DNA of 35,702 nt from UBA11612 sp963976395 (GCA_963976395.1 CAXBLG010000026.1:1-35702); one strand, 5' to 3'. Counted from the first letter of the stretch, positions 23,476-31,019 are shown. Notes: generated from the letters alone by a model not told the origin. A program made the numbers and translations.

Positions 23476-25532
23476 TATAGCCCTTCTTCCAGACTCGCCT
23501 TGAGGATTTCAAGATCAACGTCATTCTGGAATTTCTCTTCAGCTTGGAATTCCCGGATTGCCAGATCACCTGCGATCCTTGCACTCTCACGCTCATCAAG
23601 CTGCTGCTGCTTGACTACGTCCAACTGTATCTTCTGTTGGTCGATGGAGGTGCGGGCCTGAATATCTGCCATCTGTGCCTGGGCCAGTAATTCTTCTGGT
23701 GAAGGCTTGGGCGGCTCTGGTGGCGGCGGCTCGTAGTCTAGCGGGAGCGGCTTAAAGAATTGGGCAGAGTCAGGGTAACCGCTGATTTCCAGCATCTTCG
23801 TAAGCGTGTTCCTGATCTGGCCCAAGCCTACTAGCGGGTTGTTCGGTCCAAGTTTCTCTAGGGCTTCCTGTTGGCGCATCATCACTTGGTTCAGGACGGC
23901 GAGCCGTTCGTCGCTGGAGCCAACGCCTAGCCCGACATTCACCGTGCAGTCCATGTTTGAGTCCCACACACGGGGATCGACAGGAACCCACTCATCGCGC
24001 AGCCTGACCATGCGTTCGCGGTCTTGATGCGTAATTACCAGGCCGAGTACGCCCTTGAACATTCTCTTGAAGCTGTCAGCGAACAAGCGAGCCATCAATT
24101 CTAGGTGCTGCTCTGCGCCACGAATCGTAGCGGCTACGGCGACCTTGGTCGTTGATTGCAGTACGTCTGGATCTAGCCCCTGAGATGCTGCTGTCTGGCC
24201 TGTCCGGGCCTCTTTCATGCTGTCTAGGTACTGGATCATCGGGAACGCTTCCTTCCCGAGGAACGGAACGTCTAGCTGCTGAACCATTCCCGGCTGGCGC
24301 ATTCTAATGATTGAACCGACTTCAGTGTTCATCACATCATCAATATTGACCATCCCCTCAACTACGCCCGTCCTGGGATAGAGCGAGAACGAAAGGCTAT
24401 CAAGCATACCGCGCAGTACGGCACTTTTCACGCGCTGGATGTCTTTCGTCAGGTCAGCGATGTCGCTGCCGAAGAACACATGGGGCTCAGGATCGCAAGA
24501 GAACATGGCGAACGGAATTGAGTCCGTGGCCTCATTGTTCACGATCTCGTAGTTGTTCCCAATGGTGCAGATTCTCCGCAACTCAGAGATTCCGTCGCCG
24601 TCATAATCTATGTAGCACCAAGCCTCCACATACAGCACCCTTTTCCGATCAGAAGTGGGGCCGGGGATCTCGGTATTGAAGTAACGTGCGTCATATTCCT
24701 GGTTGTCAGTAAACGCTGTTTCGTCTGACAGATGCTCGTCCAGCATATCGCGGTCATAGCCTAGCGCGACGAGTGACGAGACGGTCGCCATCGTGCGGTG
24801 CCCAACTACTTGGGCATCGTCCAGCGAGGTAGCCGCAGCGTCCACGAAGAACTCTTCGGGCGGCATTGTCTCGATCTTGACTCTGTTGCGCTTACGCTCG
24901 CGTTTGATCTCTACATCGTAGACTTGCGGGATTTCCATGCCCATTGCGGCCATCTGCTGGACTTGCTCGTCCGGTATGCCTGGGGCTGGTCTGCCACCGA
25001 CCGATATGGCATCTACGCCCTCTTCCTCAAGGAGTAAGCCCAAGGCACCTTCGTCTAGCCCTTCAAAGGAGTGGGTCTGGACTTCAATGGAGTCGTCCCA
25101 CCACCACTTAACGAATCCACCTTTATTCATCAGCGCGTCCTTGAATACGCTGTAAAAGATGGATATTGCGTCGTTATCCTGCCTGACGATGTGGTTTAGG
25201 TAGTCAGTGGCCTGCTCGCTCATGGCGAGGTCGTTCGCGGTTCTAGGCACGAACTCGACCACCTTCTCACTACCGAAAAACACGCGCATCATAGACGGCA
25301 GCACGGCCTGGACTGAATCGCGCACATCTCGGCTGACGACCTGGCTACGGCCATCTACTTCGTTGCCGAACGGGTCGCCCTTGTAATACTTGGTCGATTC
25401 TGCACGGACGGGCGAGATATCGTCGTCAATGTACTGAATGGCGTCTGATATATAGGTTCCGACAACCGCTTGCAGCTCGGTCTCGGTCATACCTATGCCA
25501 GCTTCGGTTTCAGCTTCGTCTATGTAGGCCAA
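23475..25532 (-). CDS. portal protein (P22-like)
   Basis: A 685-aa protein. It begins YISDAIQYIDDDISPVRAES and KYYKGDPFGNEVDGRSQVV, then VRDSVQAVLPSMMRVFFG (about 71-88), a pattern of P22-type portals. Later parts include VFKDALMNKGGFVKWWWDD (about 128-146), and a helical Gln/Glu-rich C-terminal barrel (about 600-685). It forms the 12-fold ring through which DNA enters and leaves. The start is TTG at 25532, because a stop lies upstream in frame and no ATG or GTG is available. ATG at residue 15 is an alternative. The ribosome site is weak. Confidence 0.9.
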   Translation of the reverse strand: MAYIDEAETEAGIGMTETELQAVVGTYISDAIQYIDDDISPVRAESTKYYKGDPFGNEVDGRSQVVSRDVRDSVQAVLPSMMRVFFGSEKVVEFVPRTANDLAMSEQATDYLNHIVRQDNDAISIFYSVFKDALMNKGGFVKWWWDDSIEVQTHSFEGLDEGALGLLLEEEGVDAISVGGRPAPGIPDEQVQQMAAMGMEIPQVYDVEIKRERKRNRVKIETMPPEEFFVDAAATSLDDAQVVGHRTMATVSSLVALGYDRDMLDEHLSDETAFTDNQEYDARYFNTEIPGPTSDRKRVLYVEAWCYIDYDGDGISELRRICTIGNNYEIVNNEATDSIPFAMFSCDPEPHVFFGSDIADLTKDIQRVKSAVLRGMLDSLSFSLYPRTGVVEGMVNIDDVMNTEVGSIIRMRQPGMVQQLDVPFLGKEAFPMIQYLDSMKEARTGQTAASQGLDPDVLQSTTKVAVAATIRGAEQHLELMARLFADSFKRMFKGVLGLVITHQDRERMVRLRDEWVPVDPRVWDSNMDCTVNVGLGVGSSDERLAVLNQVMMRQQEALEKLGPNNPLVGLGQIRNTLTKMLEISGYPDSAQFFKPLPLDYEPPPPEPPKPSPEELLAQAQMADIQARTSIDQQKIQLDVVKQQQLDERESARIAGDLAIREFQAEEKFQNDVDLEILKASLEEGL

Positions 25533-25582
25533 TGTCTCAGCATCTCCAGAAGTCCATCCAAACCAGGCGGTCTAAGGGCACC

Positions 25583-25658
25583 GTCCGCGTGTTTTGTGCG
25601 GACTGAAGCGCATAGCTGTGGTCGTTTAAGTTAACCCGTAGGCACCACCCTACCGGGT
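25583..25658 (-). terminator. two hairpins between terminase and portal genes
   Basis: The gap of 133 bases holds a 9-bp stem with one bulged C (ACCCGTAGG at 25634-25642 with CCTACCGGGT at 25649-25658), 8 bases after the terminase stop. It also holds a 6-bp stem GTCCGC/GCGGAC (25583-25588 and 25598-25603). Neither is followed by a T tract. They may attenuate or process the late mRNA before the portal gene. No gene is visible in the gap. Confidence 0.55.
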
Positions 25659-25665
25659 CATCCCC

Positions 25666-27051
25666 CTAGACCACTCCCACCAAATTACGTCTAAGTGTAC
25701 TCGCACCGCCACCCGCTCGTCCACCCATAGCAGTACCTGCTTCGGACGCAAAGGTCAAGACAAATGCGTCTGCGCTGTCCGGTGAGGCCACGCCCCGACG
25801 CTTCAATTCGGCTTTTCCTTCGATTTTCACCCTACCACTAGATGTATAATTATAGCGGATCGTCGTTAGCTCCGTTTTAAGCGTTTCGTCGCGTGGGAGC
25901 CTCACATCTCGGCCTTCTAGCCAGCTTTTCGCCTTATACCAGAGTTCTGCCCGCAGATTCAGGTAATGGTGCCCCATAGCCGGGCTTTCACTGACATTAA
26001 TCGCGTATGCGGGCAATTTTAGCTCTCGTAGCCTGTCCGCTACACCAGCGCCTAATCCGATGGCGTCAACGAAGATTTCGGTCGGTTTTTCTTCGCTGGA
26101 GTCATATTCGGCCTTAATCGCGCCGGTAAGCTGCATGGTATCCAGGTTTCGCCATAATCGGATCGGTTCCGTGATCGCGTTGCCCTTTCTCTTGCATAAT
26201 GCGGACGCATCAGCCCCGAATCGGGCTACATCGACGCCCCAGATCGTTGGACCGAACTGCGTAGGCTCAATATCCCGGCTAATCGCGCCTGCGACCAACT
26301 CTTCAGCTATCACAGTGTCGTCATCGCCCTTCGGGAAGTCTCCCAGGACGCGGACACGGTAAGTATTCGACTCCTCACCGTAGCGGAGCTTGCATTCTTC
26401 GATGTATTCGTCCGATACCCGCTTGCTGTTCTCGCAGGAGATGTGAAACGTAGACCACCTGTCCGAGAGCTTGTGGAATGTGTCGTAGAAGTAGCCCGTG
26501 CTTCTGATCGGGTTACCTGCCAGCACCATCGAAGCGTGATGGGCGGACATCGAGCCACCTGCGGCCTCATAGACCTGTTCCGGTATGCCGCTCGCCTCAT
26601 CGCAGATCAACAGAACGTGTTCAGCGTGGACGCCCTGCAACGCATCGGGATTCTCGGCCCTGCTCGTTTTAGCCGAAATAAAGTTACGTTCAGGGTCTGC
26701 AATCAACTCGATTCGGTCTGACTTGACGTTGAAAAGCTCTCTAAAGCTCTTGGGCGACTGTTTCAGCCATGATTTGGCTTCCGGCAGCAGGGCATCGTGC
26801 AACTGCGCTGCTGTAGGTGCCGTAATCACGACTTTCGCATGGTAATGCGTACCAATCCACCAAAGAGCGAGCCAGCTAAGAACGCTCGTCTTGCCTACGC
26901 CGTGTCCCGATCTGATGCTGATTCCACGGCTACCGGACGCCACAGCAGCCATAACCTCAGTCTGCCAGGGATCTGGGTCCGCTCCGAGTATGCCTTCCAC
27001 GAATAGAGTCGGGTCGGCCCGCATCTCCTCAATGGATTCTTCGTAGTTCAC
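25666..27051 (-). CDS. terL: terminase large subunit
   Basis: A 461-aa DNA-packaging motor and nuclease. The GTG start at 27051 overlaps the upstream stop as GTGA. ATPase: Walker A SGHGVGKT at 48-55, Walker B VLLICDE at 146-152, coupling motif AGNP at 178-181. RNase H-like nuclease: D274 in WGVDVARFG, D329 in IFVDAIG, D428 in PDSADAF. The length is normal. It precedes the portal gene on the minus strand. The probable small subunit is not adjacent but lies in the early operon at 4546. The ATPase type fits headful or cos packaging; the sequence alone does not decide. Confidence 0.96.
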   Translation of the reverse strand: MNYEESIEEMRADPTLFVEGILGADPDPWQTEVMAAVASGSRGISIRSGHGVGKTSVLSWLALWWIGTHYHAKVVITAPTAAQLHDALLPEAKSWLKQSPKSFRELFNVKSDRIELIADPERNFISAKTSRAENPDALQGVHAEHVLLICDEASGIPEQVYEAAGGSMSAHHASMVLAGNPIRSTGYFYDTFHKLSDRWSTFHISCENSKRVSDEYIEECKLRYGEESNTYRVRVLGDFPKGDDDTVIAEELVAGAISRDIEPTQFGPTIWGVDVARFGADASALCKRKGNAITEPIRLWRNLDTMQLTGAIKAEYDSSEEKPTEIFVDAIGLGAGVADRLRELKLPAYAINVSESPAMGHHYLNLRAELWYKAKSWLEGRDVRLPRDETLKTELTTIRYNYTSSGRVKIEGKAELKRRGVASPDSADAFVLTFASEAGTAMGGRAGGGASTLRRNLVGVV

Positions 27052-28754
27052 TTGCGCTCACGCTGGCTGGTCGCCGCCCCGGCACCTAGCAGGCCACCAA
27101 CACCAAGCAGCGGCAGATTCATCTTATTCGCCTGGATACGAGCGGCGATGTCGAGTAACGCAGAAGGTCGCACTGCCCCTGACGGGATCTCCACGCCCAG
27201 CCCTGGTGTGCTGCGCGGCTGGGGCGGTTTCACCCCCGCATTCCGCATTAGATCAAAGAACTCTGGACGGCCCATGAGATCGCCTAAAGCGACATTGTCA
27301 CCGACCCGCTGTGCCAAGGTGAACCCATCCTTTCCGGCCATCGGTAGGTCGGGGTTGGCCTGCGATGCCCTGAGTGCGGACACAGCGCCATCCCTTCCGG
27401 CGGCGTTCGTCAGCCCCCGAATCCAGCCCCATCCCATCTCTTGTGCGTTCGCGCTAGTGAGGTCCACGCCAACACGCCGTGACGCGATAGCAGCCGCGTT
27501 ACGGACCATCGCGTTCATTGGCAAGTTGACGCCGACATTACCGATACGAGACTGCGCCACACCATACCCTCTGGATTGATGTGTGTCCTGTACAATTTTA
27601 TTGACGTTCCCCATGAGGTCGAGGTTGAACGGGTCAACCTTCGGCCCGCTCAATTTCACCTCACCGCGAAGCAACGCACCGGCATCAGCGTTAAGCGCAA
27701 GAATCGAGTTGTCAAAGTCAGCCGGGAGCGGTGACGCGATGAGACTGCGGGCCGATTCCCGCGTAAGTTCTGCGGGTCTACCCGCTTCGTTCCACCGAGC
27801 CCAGGTATCTAGCGCGTATTTTAGATTGTCCTCGACGCTCTTGTTCGGAGATTGTGCGGCGAGGAGCGCGGTAAACCGGGGAGCGTCATCGCCGAAGCTT
27901 TCCGCGATACCCTCCCCGCTAATGTCATACCAACCCTTACCGGACGCCCCTGCAAGAATCGTGTCCGCGAAAGTGTTAGGACGCGGACCTCGCAGATAGC
28001 TTTCCACCATCTCCGAACGCAATCTAGGCGAAGCGTTACGAAACTGGGCTAATTCTTCTGGCACAATAGCTAAACCACGCTCGATTTCTCGTTCGATTGC
28101 GGCGATTCTTTCGGGTGTGCCAGTGTGGTGCAAGAACCGTTTTTCGGAGCGACGGGCGGCAGGACCAATGTCGGGGTCCATTCGTGCGGTCGCTCTACCT
28201 TCGGCGCGAACCGCTGCGGCCCTCTCTTGAGGCGTGAGCGATGGCGTGACGCTCTCAACTGGGGCGGTCACCTCTGGAACGTCTACCGCCTTCGCGCCCC
28301 TCCTCCTGAGAAGTCCCTTTATCCCTGCGGCACCAGCGAACGGCACCACCGCACCAGCGGCGGCTAAACCCATGCGAGCAGGATCGCGGTCCCTAACACC
28401 AATAGCGAAATCAGCTAGGTCGATGGCAGTACCGTATGGCTCCGCGACCGAAGCACCTAGCAACCCAGCCATCTCTGCTGGTGTCTCTGGCTCCAGGAAC
28501 CTTTCCACCCTACGCGGAATTCCATGACGTAGGTGACCCCAGATGCTTGACATACGCGACTCTGGTGGGCCGACCGAGGCGTGACCTGGATCACCGGCCA
28601 TCCCACGTTGCCGGTTCATCTCCTGCCCTAGCTCGCTCGGAGTCATCTGACCTTCGTTGCGGTTCCATTCTTCCGCTGACGAAAGCAGGGCTCGATCACC
28701 TTTCGTCATTGCCCGGTCACGAAGCGGGTCATCATGCCACAGTCCCTTATGCAT
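27048..28754 (-). CDS. large probable virion protein upstream of terminase
   Basis: A 568-aa protein starting at ATG 28754, one base past the preceding stop. Two hydrophobic stretches are seen: about 128-150 (AAAGAVVPFAGAAGIKGLL) and near the end (LPLLGVGGLLGAGAA). A central conserved-looking segment contains GKGWYDISGEGIAESFG and FTALLAAQSPNKSVEDN (about 270-310). I have a weak memory of similar segments in phage polyvalent or virion proteins (DUF7178-like), but I cannot confirm it. Gly/Ala membrane-like ends suggest an ejected protein. Its position before the terminase is unusual for such a protein. Confidence 0.72.
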   Translation of the reverse strand: MHKGLWHDDPLRDRAMTKGDRALLSSAEEWNRNEGQMTPSELGQEMNRQRGMAGDPGHASVGPPESRMSSIWGHLRHGIPRRVERFLEPETPAEMAGLLGASVAEPYGTAIDLADFAIGVRDRDPARMGLAAAGAVVPFAGAAGIKGLLRRRGAKAVDVPEVTAPVESVTPSLTPQERAAAVRAEGRATARMDPDIGPAARRSEKRFLHHTGTPERIAAIEREIERGLAIVPEELAQFRNASPRLRSEMVESYLRGPRPNTFADTILAGASGKGWYDISGEGIAESFGDDAPRFTALLAAQSPNKSVEDNLKYALDTWARWNEAGRPAELTRESARSLIASPLPADFDNSILALNADAGALLRGEVKLSGPKVDPFNLDLMGNVNKIVQDTHQSRGYGVAQSRIGNVGVNLPMNAMVRNAAAIASRRVGVDLTSANAQEMGWGWIRGLTNAAGRDGAVSALRASQANPDLPMAGKDGFTLAQRVGDNVALGDLMGRPEFFDLMRNAGVKPPQPRSTPGLGVEIPSGAVRPSALLDIAARIQANKMNLPLLGVGGLLGAGAATSQRERK

Positions 28755-28755
28755 C

Positions 28756-28905
28756 CTACATATCCCTGGTGTCGCTGTGCTTCACGTTGATGTTCAGCGC
28801 GGCCAGATGCTTCTTCGCATGGGCGGGAGTGCTATGCACCTTGAGCGTGACCCAACCCTTCGGTCTGCTTACCTCAACCGTCTTTCCCTTCACCCTATAC
28901 GGCAT
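28756..28905 (-). CDS. small basic protein
   Basis: A 49-aa protein with a good ribosome site (CTGGAGGTCAA before ATG 28905). It reads MPYRVKGKTVEVSRPKG, then WVTLKVHSTPAHAKKHLAAL and a short tail. It is basic, with His/Lys-rich helix. Tiny proteins of this look are common in phage structural modules. It ends two bases before the start of the 568-aa gene, which supports a real coupled gene. The function is unknown. Confidence 0.78.
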   Translation of the reverse strand: MPYRVKGKTVEVSRPKGWVTLKVHSTPAHAKKHLAALNINVKHSDTRDM

Positions 28906-28964
28906 TTGACCTCCAGATATTAGTAGTTTTTTTTGTTTAACTGTTTACTATTGTTCTGGATCTG

Positions 28965-29004
28965 TACTAAGCCCTAAGATTTTTTTCGGAAATTTGGCTT
29001 AGTA
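28965..29004. other. 9-bp perfect inverted repeat (possible hairpin or operator)
   Basis: TACTAAGCC at 28965-28973 and its exact reverse complement GGCTTAGTA at 28996-29004 are separated by 22 AT-rich bases that include a run of seven T. The element lies 7 bases past the stop of the first late gene, in a gap of 106 bases (28906-29011). It could be an mRNA hairpin, a weak terminator, or a binding site for a dimeric regulator. Confidence 0.6.
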
Positions 29005-29011
29005 GCAACGC

Positions 29012-29269
29012 TTATGGCACCATTTCGACTGTCTTGCGTTTCGACTCCAGGCCAAGACGCTTTCGCTGCCAAGGAAGAAGCGTAACCCCACGCTCGTCCA
29101 GCCAGGCACTGACAGAATCCGGGGTTTGATCCCCGTCATCACTGCCAATCTCGAAAGCCTCGATTACCTCACAAGCCGTCTGCATATCCAGCCGTACCGG
29201 GTCGCCTACATGGTAAAACTTCAACCGGCCCCGAAGCTGGGCAACGATATCTGCGCCGTTAACTGCCAT
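29012..29269 (-). CDS. first gene of late unit, hypothetical
   Basis: An 85-aa protein. I chose ATG 29269, which follows an AGGAGGGA ribosome site, rather than an upstream ATG at 29323 that lies inside the promoter. It contains VAQLRGRLKFYHVGDPVRL (about 9-27), then an acidic loop (GSDDGDQTPDSV) and WQRKRLGLESKRK at about 67-79. The family is not recognised. As the first gene after the late promoter it might be a regulator, but no DNA-binding motif is clear. Confidence 0.75.
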   Translation of the reverse strand: MAVNGADIVAQLRGRLKFYHVGDPVRLDMQTACEVIEAFEIGSDDGDQTPDSVSAWLDERGVTLLPWQRKRLGLESKRKTVEMVP

Positions 29270-29294
29270 CGTCCCTCCTAATTGGTGTACACGC

Positions 29295-29323
29295 ATAATC
29301 CCACATGAGGGGATTTTGGTCAA
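29295..29323 (-). promoter_or_regulatory. promoter of left-going late unit
   Basis: On the minus strand TTGACC (bases 29318-29323) is separated by 17 bases from GATTAT (29295-29300), which is preceded by TG-G, an extended -10. Transcription would start about 20 bases before ATG 29269. It is the only strong promoter-like site upstream of the whole 22-kb minus-strand unit. Confidence 0.68.
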
Positions 29324-29433
29324 GCTATTGGGCTCTCAGTGTGCGTTGAGCTGCTTTGGCCCCGCCCCCCTGCTCTGCCGAGGGGGGGGGTATCGACAGG
29401 CGAGCCCCCGCCCCTGAGAGGAGCCCCCGAGCC

Positions 29434-29480
29434 CCGAGGCAGCCCGAGGCGGGCCGAGGTGGCCCGGACGCGCTCCGAGG
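29434..29480. repeat. helically phased CCGAGG repeats
   Basis: CCGAGG occurs at 29434, 29444 and 29454, exactly 10 bases apart, and again at 29475. Bases around each are also alike (GCCCCGAGGC, AGCCCGAGGC, GGGCCGAGGT). Ten-base spacing would place the sites on one face of the DNA, as for cooperative binding by an initiator or regulator. Simple slippage is an alternative. Confidence 0.7.
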
Positions 29481-29527
29481 CGTTCCCGGGCGTGTGTGGG
29501 TTCCACAGGGGCGGTCCCTCCCGCCCT

Positions 29528-29559
29528 GCGATCCATCCTCCCGGCGATCCATCCTCCCG
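29528..29559. repeat. 16-bp perfect tandem repeat
   Basis: GCGATCCATCCTCCCG is repeated exactly at 29528-29543 and 29544-29559, followed by a partial third copy (CCCATCCATG). It lies in the divergent GC-rich region and is not in a supported gene. Confidence 0.9.
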
Positions 29560-29726
29560 CCCATCCATGCAAGCGAGCCCCTCCGTCTACCCTGACTCGG
29601 TGCCCGTCAACCGCCGCCGCTGACGGTCCAAGCGGTCCACTCTACCCGAACCGCTGTAAGTCCTTGCGGCGTATAGGCTTATCCAGGTTCCGGCTCACCA
29701 CGCTTCGCCATCCACCTATATAGTGC

Positions 29727-29755
29727 TTGCATCCCTCGCCATCCCTCCCCATTAT
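29727..29755 (+). promoter_or_regulatory. promoter of right-going early unit
   Basis: TTGCAT at 29727-29732, a 17-base spacer, and CATTAT at 29750-29755. A start point near 29762 would give a leader of about 28 bases before ATG 29790, which has an AAGGAACAG ribosome site. This is the best candidate for driving the long early operon. The hexamers are imperfect, so the phage or host may need an activator. Confidence 0.55.
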
Positions 29756-29789
29756 GTAGCATGAAGACAGCCCACCTAGGAAGGAACAG

Positions 29790-30215
29790 ATGATGAACAA
29801 CATCAACCTAACTACCGAAGAACTCGCCACGATTACCGCCGCACTACAACGCAGTGCGGGACACAAAAAGGACGGCAACCGTGTTGCGGCCATCCAGTGC
29901 AAGAATCGGATTATGGACGCGCTTGACGCTGCGTATGCTCGCAGGGAGGATGACATGAGTGGTGATATCATGAACGACCGGGACCAAGCAGACCTCGACC
30001 GGATCTATGCACGGGAGATCGCGATGAGAACCCGCCGCCTAATGATCCACGGCTACGACTTCCATGAGGTCGCCACGGTTGAGGGATGTAGGGGTCAAGC
30101 GCCGACGTTGACGTTCAAAGATGGCCGGGAGCCGGTCACTCTAAAATCGTACCCCGGCGAGGATCTCTACCAGAGGTGCTGTGTCTGGCTAAACGTTGCC
30201 AAGAAGGAGGTGTAA
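29790..30215 (+). CDS. first early protein, hypothetical
   Basis: A 141-aa protein starting at ATG 29790 or the adjacent ATG 29793, which has better spacing to AAGGA. The first 60 residues are helical (LTTEELATITAALQRSAGH, then RVAAIQCKNRIMDALDAAYARR). A charged middle follows, and a beta-like C-terminus (APTLTFKDGREPVTLKSY). The family is not recognised. Being first after the early promoter, it may act on the host or on phage regulation. Confidence 0.75.
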   Translation: MMNNINLTTEELATITAALQRSAGHKKDGNRVAAIQCKNRIMDALDAAYARREDDMSGDIMNDRDQADLDRIYAREIAMRTRRLMIHGYDFHEVATVEGCRGQAPTLTFKDGREPVTLKSYPGEDLYQRCCVWLNVAKKEV

Positions 30216-30216
30216 C

Positions 30217-30417
30217 ATGGTCGATCTTTTTTATTCTCACCCGCCGCTGCAAGAGAACCCCTCAACATTCCAGACTAAGCACGGGAGCAAGACCCACGCG
30301 CTGATCGGACGGTGGACCGCATGCAACCTGTATCCGCAAAGGGGTGACAGGTTCCTGCCTCCGAATCTAGAAGTCACTTGCAAAAAATGCTTACGCCGAC
30401 TAGGGGAAGAGACATGA
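30217..30417 (+). CDS. small zinc-binding protein
   Basis: A 66-aa protein with a near-perfect ribosome site (AAGGAGGTG) before ATG 30217. The C-terminal half carries C35 in WTACN and C57-x2-C60 in VTCKKCLRRLG, with nearby His and Tyr. This one-and-a-half CxxC layout is shared by many small phage proteins that are probably zinc-binding. The stop (30415-30417) is followed by structured RNA and a hammerhead ribozyme. Confidence 0.78.
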   Translation: MVDLFYSHPPLQENPSTFQTKHGSKTHALIGRWTACNLYPQRGDRFLPPNLEVTCKKCLRRLGEET

Positions 30418-30440
30418 ACCGCTTCGCGGCAGCACCCTAG
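30414..30440 (+). CDS. possible 8-codon coupled minigene ending in ribozyme stem I
   Basis: ATG 30414 overlaps the stop of the zinc protein (ATGA) and reads MNRFAAAP before TAG at 30438-30440. Most genes of this operon start with the same ATGA coupling. The stop codon falls within the 5' strand of hammerhead stem I, so a ribosome here would cover the ribozyme. No proof of translation; it could be chance. Confidence 0.35.
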   Translation: MNRFAAAP

Positions 30441-30488
30441 GTCTGAAGAGCCCGCAGGGGCGAAACGGGGACTCTCCCCGTCACCTAG
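30437..30488 (+). ncRNA. type I hammerhead ribozyme
   Basis: The sequence fits the full conserved hammerhead core. Stem I: CTAGGT (30437-30442) with ACCTAG (30483-30488). C3-A9: CTGAAGA (30443-30449; N7 is A). Stem II: GCCC/GGGC (30450-30453 and 30458-30461) with loop GCAG, so G10.1-C11.1 is present. GAA (30462-30464). Stem III: ACGGGG/CCCCGT (30465-30470 and 30476-30481), giving A15.1-U16.1 and C15.2-G16.2. C17 is 30482, so the cleavage triplet is GUC and the cut lies between 30482 and 30483. The ends leave from stem I, which defines type I. Cleavage would separate the zinc gene mRNA from the next gene, leaving a 33-base leader before ATG 30516. The outer part of stem I and its contact with loop II are not resolved. 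Confidence 0.93.
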
Positions 30489-30515
30489 CAACGACACCAC
30501 AGGCAGGAGAGCGAC

Positions 30516-30920
30516 ATGCGTTTCCACACTGACCCCACCGACACGATTACCGTAGAAGAAAATGTACACCCTCTGTACGGCGTCCGTAGCGTCCGTGCCC
30601 GGATCAACGACGACACCGGGACATCGCTAGATCTCTACCAGTCGGGGGACTACGTTTCTGAGAGCGTCCGGCTTCACCTCAATCAGGATAACCGTCGCCG
30701 CCTAGGTGCTTTAAATGTTGAGGTGGAGACTTACGAGGGTCACTCGCGCGACCGCGCACCTTGGGCAACGCTGACGCTTAGCGGTGCTTACAAAAGCGAC
30801 ACGGGTCTCCGTGGTCACAGGGAGAGCAAGGTCTACCTCAGTGCTGAGAACCTCGTCGAAATCCGCGATGAGTTGAGCAGGGCTATTAGAAGGGCTCGCA
30901 AAGATGGCCACATCTCCTAG
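30516..30920 (+). CDS. hypothetical protein after the ribozyme
   Basis: A 134-aa protein with a ribosome site GGCAGGAGAG before ATG 30516. It is beta-rich in the first two thirds (VRSVRARINDDTGTSLDLYQ, then ALNVEVETYEG) and ends in a helix with many Arg residues (EIRDELSRAIRRARK). The family is not recognised. It lies immediately downstream of the hammerhead cleavage site, and its stop is followed 11 bases later by the first T-loop hairpin. Its mRNA may therefore be released as a separate unit. Confidence 0.75.
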   Translation: MRFHTDPTDTITVEENVHPLYGVRSVRARINDDTGTSLDLYQSGDYVSESVRLHLNQDNRRRLGALNVEVETYEGHSRDRAPWATLTLSGAYKSDTGLRGHRESKVYLSAENLVEIRDELSRAIRRARKDGHIS

Positions 30921-30931
30921 ACGACTTAACC

Positions 30932-30995
30932 GACCGGGAGGGTTCGACTCCCTTCCGGTCACTGCAGGACCGAACGCGAACGCCCCACGGGGGGC
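30932..30995 (+). ncRNA. T-loop hairpin plus ACGG hairpin element, copy 1
   Basis: Hairpin A: GACCGGGAGGG (30932-30942) pairs over all 11 positions with CCCTTCCGGTC (30950-30960). One pair is G-U. The seven-base loop TTCGACT has the tRNA T-loop consensus TTCRANY. Hairpin B: GCCCC/GGGGC at 30982-30986 and 30991-30995 with loop ACGG. It begins 11 bases after a stop codon and ends 24 bases before ATG 31020. CGGTC (30956-30960) can also pair with GACCG at 30968-30972. A second copy lies at 32451-32507 with compensating base changes, which supports real RNA structure. Confidence 0.82.
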
Positions 30996-31019
30996 ATTAC
31001 CTTCAGCAGGAGCACCGAC

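Larger units (their letters stand above)
29324..29789. other. 466-bp non-coding divergent control region, very GC-rich core
   Basis: This is the only stretch over 300 bases without a supported gene. It separates the two divergent transcription units. Its core, about 29356-29640, is much richer in G and C than the rest of the window. It contains a run of nine G (29382-29390) that can pair with CCCCCC at 29365-29370, phased CCGAGG repeats, and a 16-bp tandem pair. Several open frames cross it on both strands, but they look like the long GC-rich artefact type. Candidate roles are replication origin, packaging site or divergent regulator. No evidence decides among them. Confidence 0.7.

Noticed and set aside
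29339..29623. Long open frames on both strands across the GC-rich region
   Set aside because: They are Pro/Arg/Gly-rich in all frames, lack ribosome sites, and arise from GC-rich DNA without stops. The region also holds phased and tandem repeats.
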